Of a DNA stretch of 15,417 nt, positions 1 through 5,482 are shown in pieces. Each line of letters begins with the position of its first letter. The first letter of the stretch is position 1. The position numbers and the translations under genes are program-made. The stretch spans positions 1 through 15,417 of the forward strand of contig CAKVJR010000031.1 of the NCBI GenBank assembly GCA_934754855.1, in the 5' to 3' direction. The DNA is from an uncultured Candidatus Melainabacteria bacterium (lineage in GTDB: Bacteria > Cyanobacteriota > Vampirovibrionia > Gastranaerophilales > Gastranaerophilaceae). Below the pieces are notes generated by a model. That model searched no databases, was not told the origin of the DNA, and saw only the letters and a list, made by a program, of their open reading frames with translations.

Positions 1-636
1 GATTTGTGCAGTCGTTCTGAAGTAAAAAGGAATACGGGACAAAATACCCCAGAAAATTATCATTGAAGCACCGTTTCCGATTCCTCTTTCTGTCATTAAT
101 TCGGCAAGCCACATTGTGAATACTGCACCTGCCGTTAAAATACCTACCGAACCTACAACGAATAAGAAATGATTTACATCTGGCATAATCGCCGCTGTTG
201 CACTTTTCATCAAGAATAAAACAAAGACAAGTGCTTGGAATATCGCAATTACAACGGTAAATACTCTCGTGTATTGTGCAATTTTTCTTCTGCCTGCTTC
301 GCCCTCTTCCTTTTGAAGTTTCTCAAGTTGCGGAATTACAACAGCCAACAATTGCATTACAATTGATGACGTGATGTAAGGTCCGATACCGAGTGCGATG
401 ATAGATACATTTCCCAAAGCACCGCCTGAGAACATATCTAAAAATCCGACGATATTGTTTCCTGATGCAATATTTTTAAATACTTCGCTGTTGATACCGA
501 AGAGCGGTAACTGTGTGCAAAAACGGAATACTATCATCATCAAAAATGTGAAAAGTAATTTCTGTTTTAAGCCTGAAACTTGAAACATTGCTTTCAAGTC
601 GTCAACGCTCGGCGGTTGTATTTTCGGTTGTTGCAT
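1..636 (-). CDS. secY: Preprotein translocase subunit SecY (N-terminal 212 codons, cut by window edge)
   Basis: SecY is the channel-forming core of the Sec translocon in the inner membrane. The visible part begins MQQPKIQPPSVDDLKAMF and reads in one frame to position 1 without a stop. It shows the SecY landmarks in order: first membrane segment with VFRFCTQLPLFGI, the plug region FLDMFSGGALGNVSIIALGI, GPYITSSIVMQLL, EEGEAGRRKIAQYTR before the third/fourth segments, then AELMTERGIGNGASMIIF. Its ATG overlaps the rplO stop by one base (TAATG), so it is probably translated by coupling. An AAAGG lies 13 bases upstream. It is the last gene of the rpsE-rpmD-rplO-secY run visible here. The rest of the protein, about half, lies outside the window. 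Identification is secure from motifs and from the conserved rplO-secY order. Confidence 0.97.
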   Translation of the reverse strand, partial: MQQPKIQPPSVDDLKAMFQVSGLKQKLLFTFLMMIVFRFCTQLPLFGINSEVFKNIASGNNIVGFLDMFSGGALGNVSIIALGIGPYITSSIVMQLLAVVIPQLEKLQKEEGEAGRRKIAQYTRVFTVVIAIFQALVFVLFLMKSATAAIMPDVNHFLFVVGSVGILTAGAVFTMWLAELMTERGIGNGASMIIFWGILSRIPFYFRTTAQI

Positions 637-1088
637 TATACTAATTCAGCCTTTCCGCCTGCTTTTTCGATTTTTTCTTTTGCTGATGCAGTAAAGTATC
701 TTGCTTTTACTACAACTGCTTTAGAAATTTCACCGTTACCCAAAACTCTGAGTTCGTCTGCGTTTGCAGCAGCCTTCTTGCTTGCTTTGAGTACTGTCAA
801 ATCAACTTCTTCCAATCCTAATTTTTCAAGGTCGCTTACGTTGATTTCTGCATAATTGAGTGCATTGAAGTTCTTAAAGCCCTTCAATTTCGGCATTTGT
901 CTGTATCCGGGCATTTGACCGCCTTCAAAACCTCTCTTTGAAGAACGTCCTGAACGTTGTCCTTCACCGTTGTTACCACGGCAAGATGTTTTTCCGTGTC
1001 CTGATGCTCTGCCTCTGCCGACTCTTTTTGATTTGGAAGTTGCACCTTCTTGCGGAGCCAATGTTTCCAATGTTATTTGTTCTGCCAT
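636..1088 (-). CDS. rplO: Large-subunit ribosomal protein L15 (uL15)
   Basis: L15 is a late-assembling 50S protein that binds 23S rRNA. The 150-residue product has normal length. The basic, glycine-rich N-terminal half is typical of the family: RVGRGRASGHGKTSCRGNNG followed by GQRSGRSSKRGFEGGQMPGY and RQMPKLKGF. The globular C-terminal half contains the LNYAEINVSDLEKLG and ADELRVLGNGEI stretches. AAAGG lies eight bases before the ATG. The gene sits 23 bases after rpmD and overlaps secY by one base, the standard spc order. Nothing in it looks damaged. Confidence 0.97.
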   Translation of the reverse strand: MAEQITLETLAPQEGATSKSKRVGRGRASGHGKTSCRGNNGEGQRSGRSSKRGFEGGQMPGYRQMPKLKGFKNFNALNYAEINVSDLEKLGLEEVDLTVLKASKKAAANADELRVLGNGEISKAVVVKARYFTASAKEKIEKAGGKAELV

Positions 1089-1111
1089 TTTATGTACCTT
1101 TCGTGTTTCAA

Positions 1112-1300
1112 TTAGTCAACAATTTCTACCATGTGAGAAATTTTGTTTACCATACCCATTACTGTTGCAGAAGGAGCATGTTCAACAACATCGTTTGTTT
1201 TGTTCAAGCCCAATGCTTTTACAACTTTGATTTGAGTCTTTGTTGCACCGATAAGGCTTCTTACAAGTTTAATTTTTACTTTTTCTGATTTATTAGCCAT
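1112..1300 (-). CDS. rpmD: Large-subunit ribosomal protein L30 (uL30)
   Basis: This is a 62-residue small 50S protein. It has the compact L30 pattern: VKIKLVRSLIGATKTQIKVVKALGL, then NDVVEHAPSATVMGMVNKISHMVEI. The start is supported by AAGGG eight bases upstream of the ATG. It follows rpsE after 16 bases and precedes rplO, as in the classical spc operon. The gene has taxonomic weight: to my knowledge oxygenic cyanobacteria and plastids lack L30, while the neighbouring S5 is strikingly cyanobacteria-like. The organism may therefore be a relative outside the photosynthetic clade. Confidence 0.95.
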   Translation of the reverse strand: MANKSEKVKIKLVRSLIGATKTQIKVVKALGLNKTNDVVEHAPSATVMGMVNKISHMVEIVD

Positions 1301-1316
1301 TGTTTAATCCCTTCTA

Positions 1317-1892
1317 CTAATTGAGCATGTCTTTAAGTGAGATGCCTCTCTTGTCAGCAACTTCTTTGAAGTTTCTCAATGATTTAAGTGCATTGATTGT
1401 TGCGTTTGCTGCGTTAAGAGGTGATTTTGAACCTAATGATTTGCTCAAAATGTTTTCGATACCTGCAAGTTCGAGTACTGCACGAACTGCACCGCCTGCG
1501 ATAACACCTGTACCTTGTGATGCCGGTCTGAGCATTACGCTGCCTGCACCTGAACGTCCTGTTACAGGGTGAGGAATTGTTGTATTGAATAAACGTACGT
1601 CAACTAAGTTCTTTCTGCCGTCTGCTACTGCTTTTTGAATTGCTGTAATAACTTCTGCAGCCTTTGAACAGCCTACGCCGACTTGTCCTTTTTTGTTACC
1701 CACAATTACGATTGCTCTGAAGGATAATTTCTTACCGCCTTTAACAACCTTTGTTACACGACGGATTTGAATTACTTGTTCTTTCCATTCGCTTTGTGCG
1801 GGAACTTCTTCTTTTCTTTCGATTCTTCTTCTTTTAGGTTCGGAATTGAGTTCCTTTGTTTCTTTAACTTCTTCCACTGGTTTACCTTTCAT
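1317..1892 (-). CDS. rpsE: Small-subunit ribosomal protein S5 (uS5)
   Basis: S5 is a 30S protein important for decoding accuracy and helicase activity at the mRNA entry. The family core starts near residue 35 with EWKEQVIQIRRVTKVVKGG and continues through KKLSFRAIVIVGNKKGQVG, TGVIAGGAVRAVLELAGI and PLNAANATINALKSLRNF. The first 34 residues form a charged extension rich in Lys, Glu and Arg. The ATG at 1892 has no visible ribosome-binding site. A GTG at 1877 (codon 6) has AAAGG exactly seven bases upstream, the spacing seen at other starts in this window, and would give 186 residues. I keep the ATG as the outer limit. The gene begins the local ribosomal run. rplR, its usual upstream neighbour, is missing from this locus. 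Confidence 0.96.
   Translation of the reverse strand: MKGKPVEEVKETKELNSEPKRRRIERKEEVPAQSEWKEQVIQIRRVTKVVKGGKKLSFRAIVIVGNKKGQVGVGCSKAAEVITAIQKAVADGRKNLVDVRLFNTTIPHPVTGRSGAGSVMLRPASQGTGVIAGGAVRAVLELAGIENILSKSLGSKSPLNAANATINALKSLRNFKEVADKRGISLKDMLN
1885..1889 (-). promoter_or_regulatory. Possible ribosome-binding site for an alternative rpsE GTG start
   Basis: AAAGG on the minus strand lies inside the annotated first codons of rpsE and seven bases before GTG at 1877-1875. The ATG at 1892-1890 has only AT-rich sequence before it and an in-frame TAA two codons upstream. This site would decide the start in favour of GTG. Confidence 0.45.
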
Positions 1893-1912
1893 TTGTTAAG
1901 TTTTAAACAATT

Positions 1913-1964
1913 AAAAAAACATGAATTTTACCGAAGATTTTAGCGAATCTTCAAGTTCATGTTT
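1913..1964 (-). terminator. Terminator-like hairpin in the rpsE leader (candidate attenuator)
   Basis: On the minus strand a 9-bp outer stem (AAACATGAA with TTCATGTTT, arms at 1956-1964 and 1917-1925) encloses a 7-bp inner stem (GAAGATT with AATCTTC, arms at 1946-1952 and 1933-1939). Seven U residues follow, starting inside the base of the stem. This is the layout of an intrinsic terminator. It lies between the only good promoter candidate for rpsE (1998-2025) and the rpsE start. It could end transcription from the SGNH gene pair, attenuate the ribosomal genes, or both. Confidence 0.55.
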
Positions 1965-1997
1965 AACGTGGGGTTTTATGAGTTTTCTGACTTTTTT

Positions 1998-2025
1998 ATA
2001 ATACTATAAAAACTTTTCTTTGCAA
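1998..2025 (-). promoter_or_regulatory. Candidate sigma-70 type promoter for rpsE-rpmD-rplO-secY
   Basis: A minus-strand TTGCAA (2025-2020) and TATTAT (2003-1998) are separated by 16 bases. The predicted transcript would start near 1991-1990 and have a leader of roughly 100 bases that contains the hairpin at 1913-1964. The same -35 hexamer, TTGCAA, occurs in the promoter candidate before the gene at 3903. Confidence 0.5.
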
Positions 2026-2060
2026 TCTTTTTCTTTATAATCTTTTACATTTGACCGCTT

Positions 2061-2975
2061 TTACAAGTTCAATTTACGTTGAAGAATTTTTGCCGCTTCT
2101 TCCCACAAAAGTCCGTTCGGGTGGCTGCGATCTATTGCTTTATATCGTCCGCTTTTCCAGTCGATTGTTGTTTCTTCTCCAAGGTTTATAATCTGTATTC
2201 CTTCTTTTTCAAGTCCTTTTAATGCGTTGTCATCTTCTTTTGTGTATGAAAAAATTACCATTTTGCTGTTGGGAAAAATTTTCTTTTGTTCTTTATATAT
2301 TGCTCTCATAAACAAATTATACACTTCGTCTTGTTCTTCTTTCGGAATGAACATTTCTTTGAGTTTTTTATATTCCAAATACATGAAAAGATGATAAATG
2401 AATTTATCGGGTAAAAAGGTTATTTCTTTTGTCTTTTTATCGATTTTGTACTGTTGAACACAGGATGAATTATCGATGAAAAGTCTGTTTTTTTGACCTT
2501 CAAAGAATACATAAATATGGTATTCGATATCGAAATTATTATTCATTTGTTTAGCCAACAAATCTTTGTGTCTGAAATAGTACAGAGTTTCAATAGGACA
2601 ACCGCCTGTAATGCCGATATTGCTCACTGTTCGGTTTGTTTTGTGGGCTAAAATATAGTGCAGACATTCTTTTTCGGGAATTAAAAAACCGTATGCGTAT
2701 GAACAACCGCTTATTAAAATCGGTCTTTTTGATGAATTCATTACCACGGGGTATCTGATATTTCTTTTGGCGGGGTTAAATTCTCTTTTCATTGTGTATG
2801 AATCTTTTAACCAATAAAAATAGTCTATTACTCTTTCTTTGAACGGTATTTTCACATCAGGAACAACAAACGGTTCAAAAAGTCTTTTTGTTATTTCAAA
2901 TAATGCACAGGCAAGTTCCATAATAACCAAAACTAATATCAACAATATGATATTTATTGCAATTTTTTTTATCAT
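2061..2975 (-). CDS. Membrane-anchored SGNH-hydrolase-like protein, second of a tandem pair
   Basis: The 304-residue product starts with a hydrophobic segment (about residues 5-25), most likely an uncleaved membrane anchor with the body outside the cytoplasm. An SGNH/GDSL-type fold is suggested by the nucleophile block GCSYAYG with Ser92, the segment TVSNIG (Asn119, Gly121), and a C-terminal D-x-x-H-P-N block with Asp282 and His285. Members of this fold act as esterases, lipases or polysaccharide O-acetyl transferases/esterases; the substrate here cannot be read from sequence. It is a paralogue of the protein encoded at 3007-3903. At the position where that one has Asn153, a possible block III Asn, this one has Phe158. 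AAAGG lies seven bases before the ATG. It follows its paralogue after 31 bases, so the two are probably co-transcribed. Confidence 0.75.
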   Translation of the reverse strand: MIKKIAINIILLILVLVIMELACALFEITKRLFEPFVVPDVKIPFKERVIDYFYWLKDSYTMKREFNPAKRNIRYPVVMNSSKRPILISGCSYAYGFLIPEKECLHYILAHKTNRTVSNIGITGGCPIETLYYFRHKDLLAKQMNNNFDIEYHIYVFFEGQKNRLFIDNSSCVQQYKIDKKTKEITFLPDKFIYHLFMYLEYKKLKEMFIPKEEQDEVYNLFMRAIYKEQKKIFPNSKMVIFSYTKEDDNALKGLEKEGIQIINLGEETTIDWKSGRYKAIDRSHPNGLLWEEAAKILQRKLNL

Positions 2976-3006
2976 TAAGGTGCCTTTCTGTGTTTTTGTC
3001 TGAAAA

Positions 3007-3903
3007 TTAAAGGTCTAATTTTTCTTTGAGCATTTTTGCTGTCAAGTCCCAAACTTTTGCATTCGGGTGATTATTATCAGATGCTTTAAATTGTTTTTGG
3101 TGCAAATCAACGTTGAGTTCTTTGCCCAAAGTTATTACTTTTATTCCGTCTTTTTCCAAATCCTGTAATTCGGGAGTGGATTCATTTGCATAATCCAAAA
3201 CGATGAATTGACTGTTCGGGAAAAGTTCCTTTGTTTCGTTGTCTATTGTTTTGAAATACAAAGAAAAAATTTCATTTTTTGTTTTTTCTGTCATTAAATC
3301 ATATCTTATCAATTGATACAATTTGTATGTAAAAAGATGGAAAATCGGATTATCGGGCAAAATCGCAATGGTTTTGTCCTTGTTAATTTTCATTTGCGGA
3401 CAGTTTAAACTTTCGTCATAAAATACCTTTCTTTTTGAATCTTCGTTGTAGATAAAAATCACGTATTGTACGTCAAAATCGTTATTTATATGTTTTGACA
3501 GTTCGTCTTTATTTCTCAAAAACCAAACAACTTCCCGTATTCCGCCCGCTAAAGTCCCGAGATTGCTGACTGTTCTGCCCGTTATTCTTGACAAAACGGA
3601 GTGAATGCAGTCTTTTTCGTTTAACAAATATCCGTAAGCGTACGAGCAACCTGTTATAATAATCGCTTTTTTGTCAGGATTGGTGCCGATTGCGGGTTTT
3701 CTGATATCCACTTCTTCGGGCATAAATTCTTTTTTCTTTTTATACGAATAAGAAATAAAAGCTCGGATATCGTCTTTGGTTAATTTTGAATGGATTTTTT
3801 GCGATTCTTCAATTATTGTTACGACTTCCTGTATAAGACAAGATGCTTCTGTTAAGCCCAAAATCAGGAAAATTGAGAGTATGCAGACAATAATTTTCTT
3901 CAT
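3007..3903 (-). CDS. Membrane-anchored SGNH-hydrolase-like protein, first of a tandem pair
   Basis: The product has 298 residues. Residues 4-18 are hydrophobic and act as a signal anchor. A Cys at 22 after LTEAS is not a convincing lipobox. The likely catalytic residues are Ser87 in GCSYAYG and the Asp276-x-x-His279 pair in DNNHPN, with Asn114/Gly116 in TVSNLG and Asn153 as possible oxyanion-hole residues. The motif pattern is SGNH hydrolase; the family includes esterases and O-acetyl-modifying enzymes, and I cannot name a substrate. It shares motifs and similar length with the gene at 2061-2975, so the pair arose by tandem duplication. No ribosome-binding site precedes the ATG; the promoter -10 box ends seven bases upstream, so translation may be leaderless. 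Confidence 0.75.
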   Translation of the reverse strand: MKKIIVCILSIFLILGLTEASCLIQEVVTIIEESQKIHSKLTKDDIRAFISYSYKKKKEFMPEEVDIRKPAIGTNPDKKAIIITGCSYAYGYLLNEKDCIHSVLSRITGRTVSNLGTLAGGIREVVWFLRNKDELSKHINNDFDVQYVIFIYNEDSKRKVFYDESLNCPQMKINKDKTIAILPDNPIFHLFTYKLYQLIRYDLMTEKTKNEIFSLYFKTIDNETKELFPNSQFIVLDYANESTPELQDLEKDGIKVITLGKELNVDLHQKQFKASDNNHPNAKVWDLTAKMLKEKLDL

Positions 3904-3910
3904 AAAAAAT

Positions 3911-3939
3911 ATTATATATTATTGAAATTTTGTTTGCAA
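3911..3939 (-). promoter_or_regulatory. Promoter candidate for the SGNH gene pair, predicted leaderless start
   Basis: TTGCAA (3939-3934), a 17-base spacer and a perfect TATAAT (3916-3911) lie on the minus strand. Only seven bases separate the -10 box from the ATG at 3903, which puts the expected transcription start at or next to the A of ATG. Confidence 0.6.
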
Positions 3940-3945
3940 ATTTGT

Positions 3946-3974
3946 TTGAAATATTAATTTCTTTGTGAAATAAT
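3946..3974 (+). promoter_or_regulatory. Promoter candidate for the first OPA-type transporter
   Basis: TTGAAA (3946-3951), a 17-base spacer and AATAAT (3969-3974), with TGA directly before the -10 box like an extended -10. The transcript would start near 3981, leaving a 30-base leader with AAAGGA eight bases before the ATG at 4011. It is divergent from the SGNH promoter and its -35 end lies seven bases from that promoter's -35 box. Confidence 0.5.
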
Positions 3975-4010
3975 ACTCATTATATAGTGTTATAAAAAAG
4001 GATTGTGTAA

Positions 4011-5384
4011 ATGATAAAAGGATTTTTGAATTATTTTAAAGCACCTCCGATTTTGCCTGTAACAGAACCGAAAGAGGTTATTGACAAACAGTATAAAAAA
4101 TACAGAATTGATGTTTTTTCGGCATGTTTTATCGGTTATACGGTATTTCACCTTACGAAAAAGAACATTGGACCTGCACTTCCCGCAATTCAGAATGATT
4201 TGGGATATACAAACTTACAATTAGGTTTGTTGGGCAGTTCGCTTTATTTTACTTATGCGTTCGGTAAGTTCATCAACGGTGTTATTGCCGATAAAGCAGA
4301 TGCTAAAAAGTTTATGACATTTGCACTTTTGATGTCTGCATTGGCAAATATTTTGTTGGGCTTGGGACCGTATTTCATTGACAAAGACCTGATGGCGGCA
4401 GGACAACCTGTATTGCTTTTGTTTATGGCTCTTTGTTGGGGTATTAACGGTTGGTTCCAATCTATGGGCTTCCCCGGAATTGCAAAGGCTCTCGCTTTTT
4501 GGTTCTCTAATACCGAAAGAGGTACAAAATGGGCATTGTGGTCAACATCTCACCAATTCGGTACAATGTTGGGTGCGTTGCTTGCAGGTTTTGTAATCGT
4601 AAAATTCGGTTGGAGAGCGGCTTTCATTATCCCCGGTGTTATTAACCTTTTGATGTGTATCTTTACTTATTGCACAATGCACGATAAACCGCAAACAAAA
4701 GGTCTTCCCGAAGTTGAAGAATACAGAGAAGGCGTTGTTCCTACTCCTGAAGAAGAAGATGAAGAATCAAAACTTTCTTATTTTGATATTTTGAAAAAAT
4801 ATATTTTCTTCAACAAAACAATGTGGGTTTTGGCTCTTGCTTATGTATTTGTTTACATTTGCAGATACGGTACGGAAGATTGGATTATCAAGTTCCTCGT
4901 TGAACGTGGGGACGATATGGCTGAAGCAACTTCAAAATTCGGTTCGTTGGCGTTCTTCGGAATTTTGGGTGCAATTTCGGCAGGTTTCTTCTCGGATAAA
5001 TTGTTCAAAGGTCACAGAACTCCCGTAAACCTTATATTCTTGGCAGGTATTGCCGTCAGCGTATTTGTTATTATGCACAACCATTTCAGCGGTGTTCTCG
5101 GAGATATAATCGACGTTGCTTGCTTGGCGGGCATGGGATTTTTCGTAGCAGGACCGCAAATGTTGGTTGGAGGTATTTGTGCCGTTGAATCTGGTTCAAA
5201 GAAAGTTGCATCGGCTGCGACAGGTTTCTGCGGATTATCAGGTTATATCGGAGCAATCGTTTCAGGTGCAGGCACAGGTTTCTTTATCGACCAATTCGGT
5301 TGGAACGGTGCATTTATTTTCTGGATTGCATCTGCAATCGCTTGTATGTTGATACTTACACCTCTTTTAAGAAAAGGTGTTTAA
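4011..5384 (+). CDS. OPA-family (GlpT/UhpT-like) major facilitator transporter, K50 variant
   Basis: This is a 457-residue, 12-segment membrane protein of the organophosphate:phosphate antiporter family. Family landmarks compared with E. coli GlpT are: TKKNIGPALP (GlpT VRKNFALAMP), GWFQSMGFPG (GlpT GWFQGMGWPP), ERGTKWALWSTSHQFG with His181 (GlpT His165), a long acidic central loop around residues 235-255, VYICRYGTEDW with Arg285 (GlpT Arg269), and C-terminal KKVASAATGFCGLSGYIGA. Known members exchange glycerol-3-phosphate or hexose-phosphates for phosphate. The residue matching GlpT Arg45 is Lys50 here, while the paralogue just downstream has Arg50. The substrate is therefore uncertain and the protein might be a variant transporter or a sensor like UhpC. 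AAAGGA supports the start. A terminator follows at 5409. Confidence 0.85.
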   Translation: MIKGFLNYFKAPPILPVTEPKEVIDKQYKKYRIDVFSACFIGYTVFHLTKKNIGPALPAIQNDLGYTNLQLGLLGSSLYFTYAFGKFINGVIADKADAKKFMTFALLMSALANILLGLGPYFIDKDLMAAGQPVLLLFMALCWGINGWFQSMGFPGIAKALAFWFSNTERGTKWALWSTSHQFGTMLGALLAGFVIVKFGWRAAFIIPGVINLLMCIFTYCTMHDKPQTKGLPEVEEYREGVVPTPEEEDEESKLSYFDILKKYIFFNKTMWVLALAYVFVYICRYGTEDWIIKFLVERGDDMAEATSKFGSLAFFGILGAISAGFFSDKLFKGHRTPVNLIFLAGIAVSVFVIMHNHFSGVLGDIIDVACLAGMGFFVAGPQMLVGGICAVESGSKKVASAATGFCGLSGYIGAIVSGAGTGFFIDQFGWNGAFIFWIASAIACMLILTPLLRKGV

Positions 5385-5408
5385 TTTAAGTATCTTAATA
5401 ATGACTTT

Positions 5409-5436
5409 AAAGCTCTCGACAGTCGGGGGCTTTTTT
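5409..5436 (+). terminator. Intrinsic terminator after the first OPA-type transporter
   Basis: AAAGCTCTCGA pairs with TCGGGGGCTTT, including two G-U pairs, around a three-base loop, followed by TTTTTT (5431-5436). It separates the two transporter genes, so the second gene is likely to have its own promoter or to depend on read-through. Confidence 0.75.
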
Positions 5437-5471
5437 GTGATAATTTTTTTATTATTAAATTTTAATTGTGT

Positions 5472-5475
5472 GGAG
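5472..5475 (+). promoter_or_regulatory. Ribosome-binding site fixing the second transporter start
   Basis: GGAG lies seven bases before ATG 5483. An in-frame GTG at 5468 would extend the protein by five residues but lies upstream of this site and has no ribosome-binding site of its own. With the 5483 start both paralogues begin alike (MIKGFLNYFKAP and MFKKIVDYFKAP). Confidence 0.8.
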
Positions 5476-5482
5476 TTTATTT

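Noticed and set aside
938..1288. 116-codon plus-strand reading frame
   Set aside because: It is antisense across rplO and rpmD, cysteine- and phenylalanine-rich in the way of antisense frames, and has no supporting signal.
1913..1964. The rpsE leader hairpin as a plus-strand terminator
   Set aside because: No plus-strand gene lies upstream and the plus-strand U-run is only three bases. The minus strand has seven.
3007..3903. Lipoprotein call for the first SGNH protein because of Cys22
   Set aside because: The residues before the cysteine (TEAS-C) include an acidic Glu and do not form a proper lipobox, so a membrane anchor is the simpler reading.
5435..5466. Promoter for the second transporter in the AT-rich gap
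   Set aside because: TTGTGA at 5435 is followed by TTTAAT only after 20 bases. The match is too poor to annotate, though a promoter is expected after the terminator.
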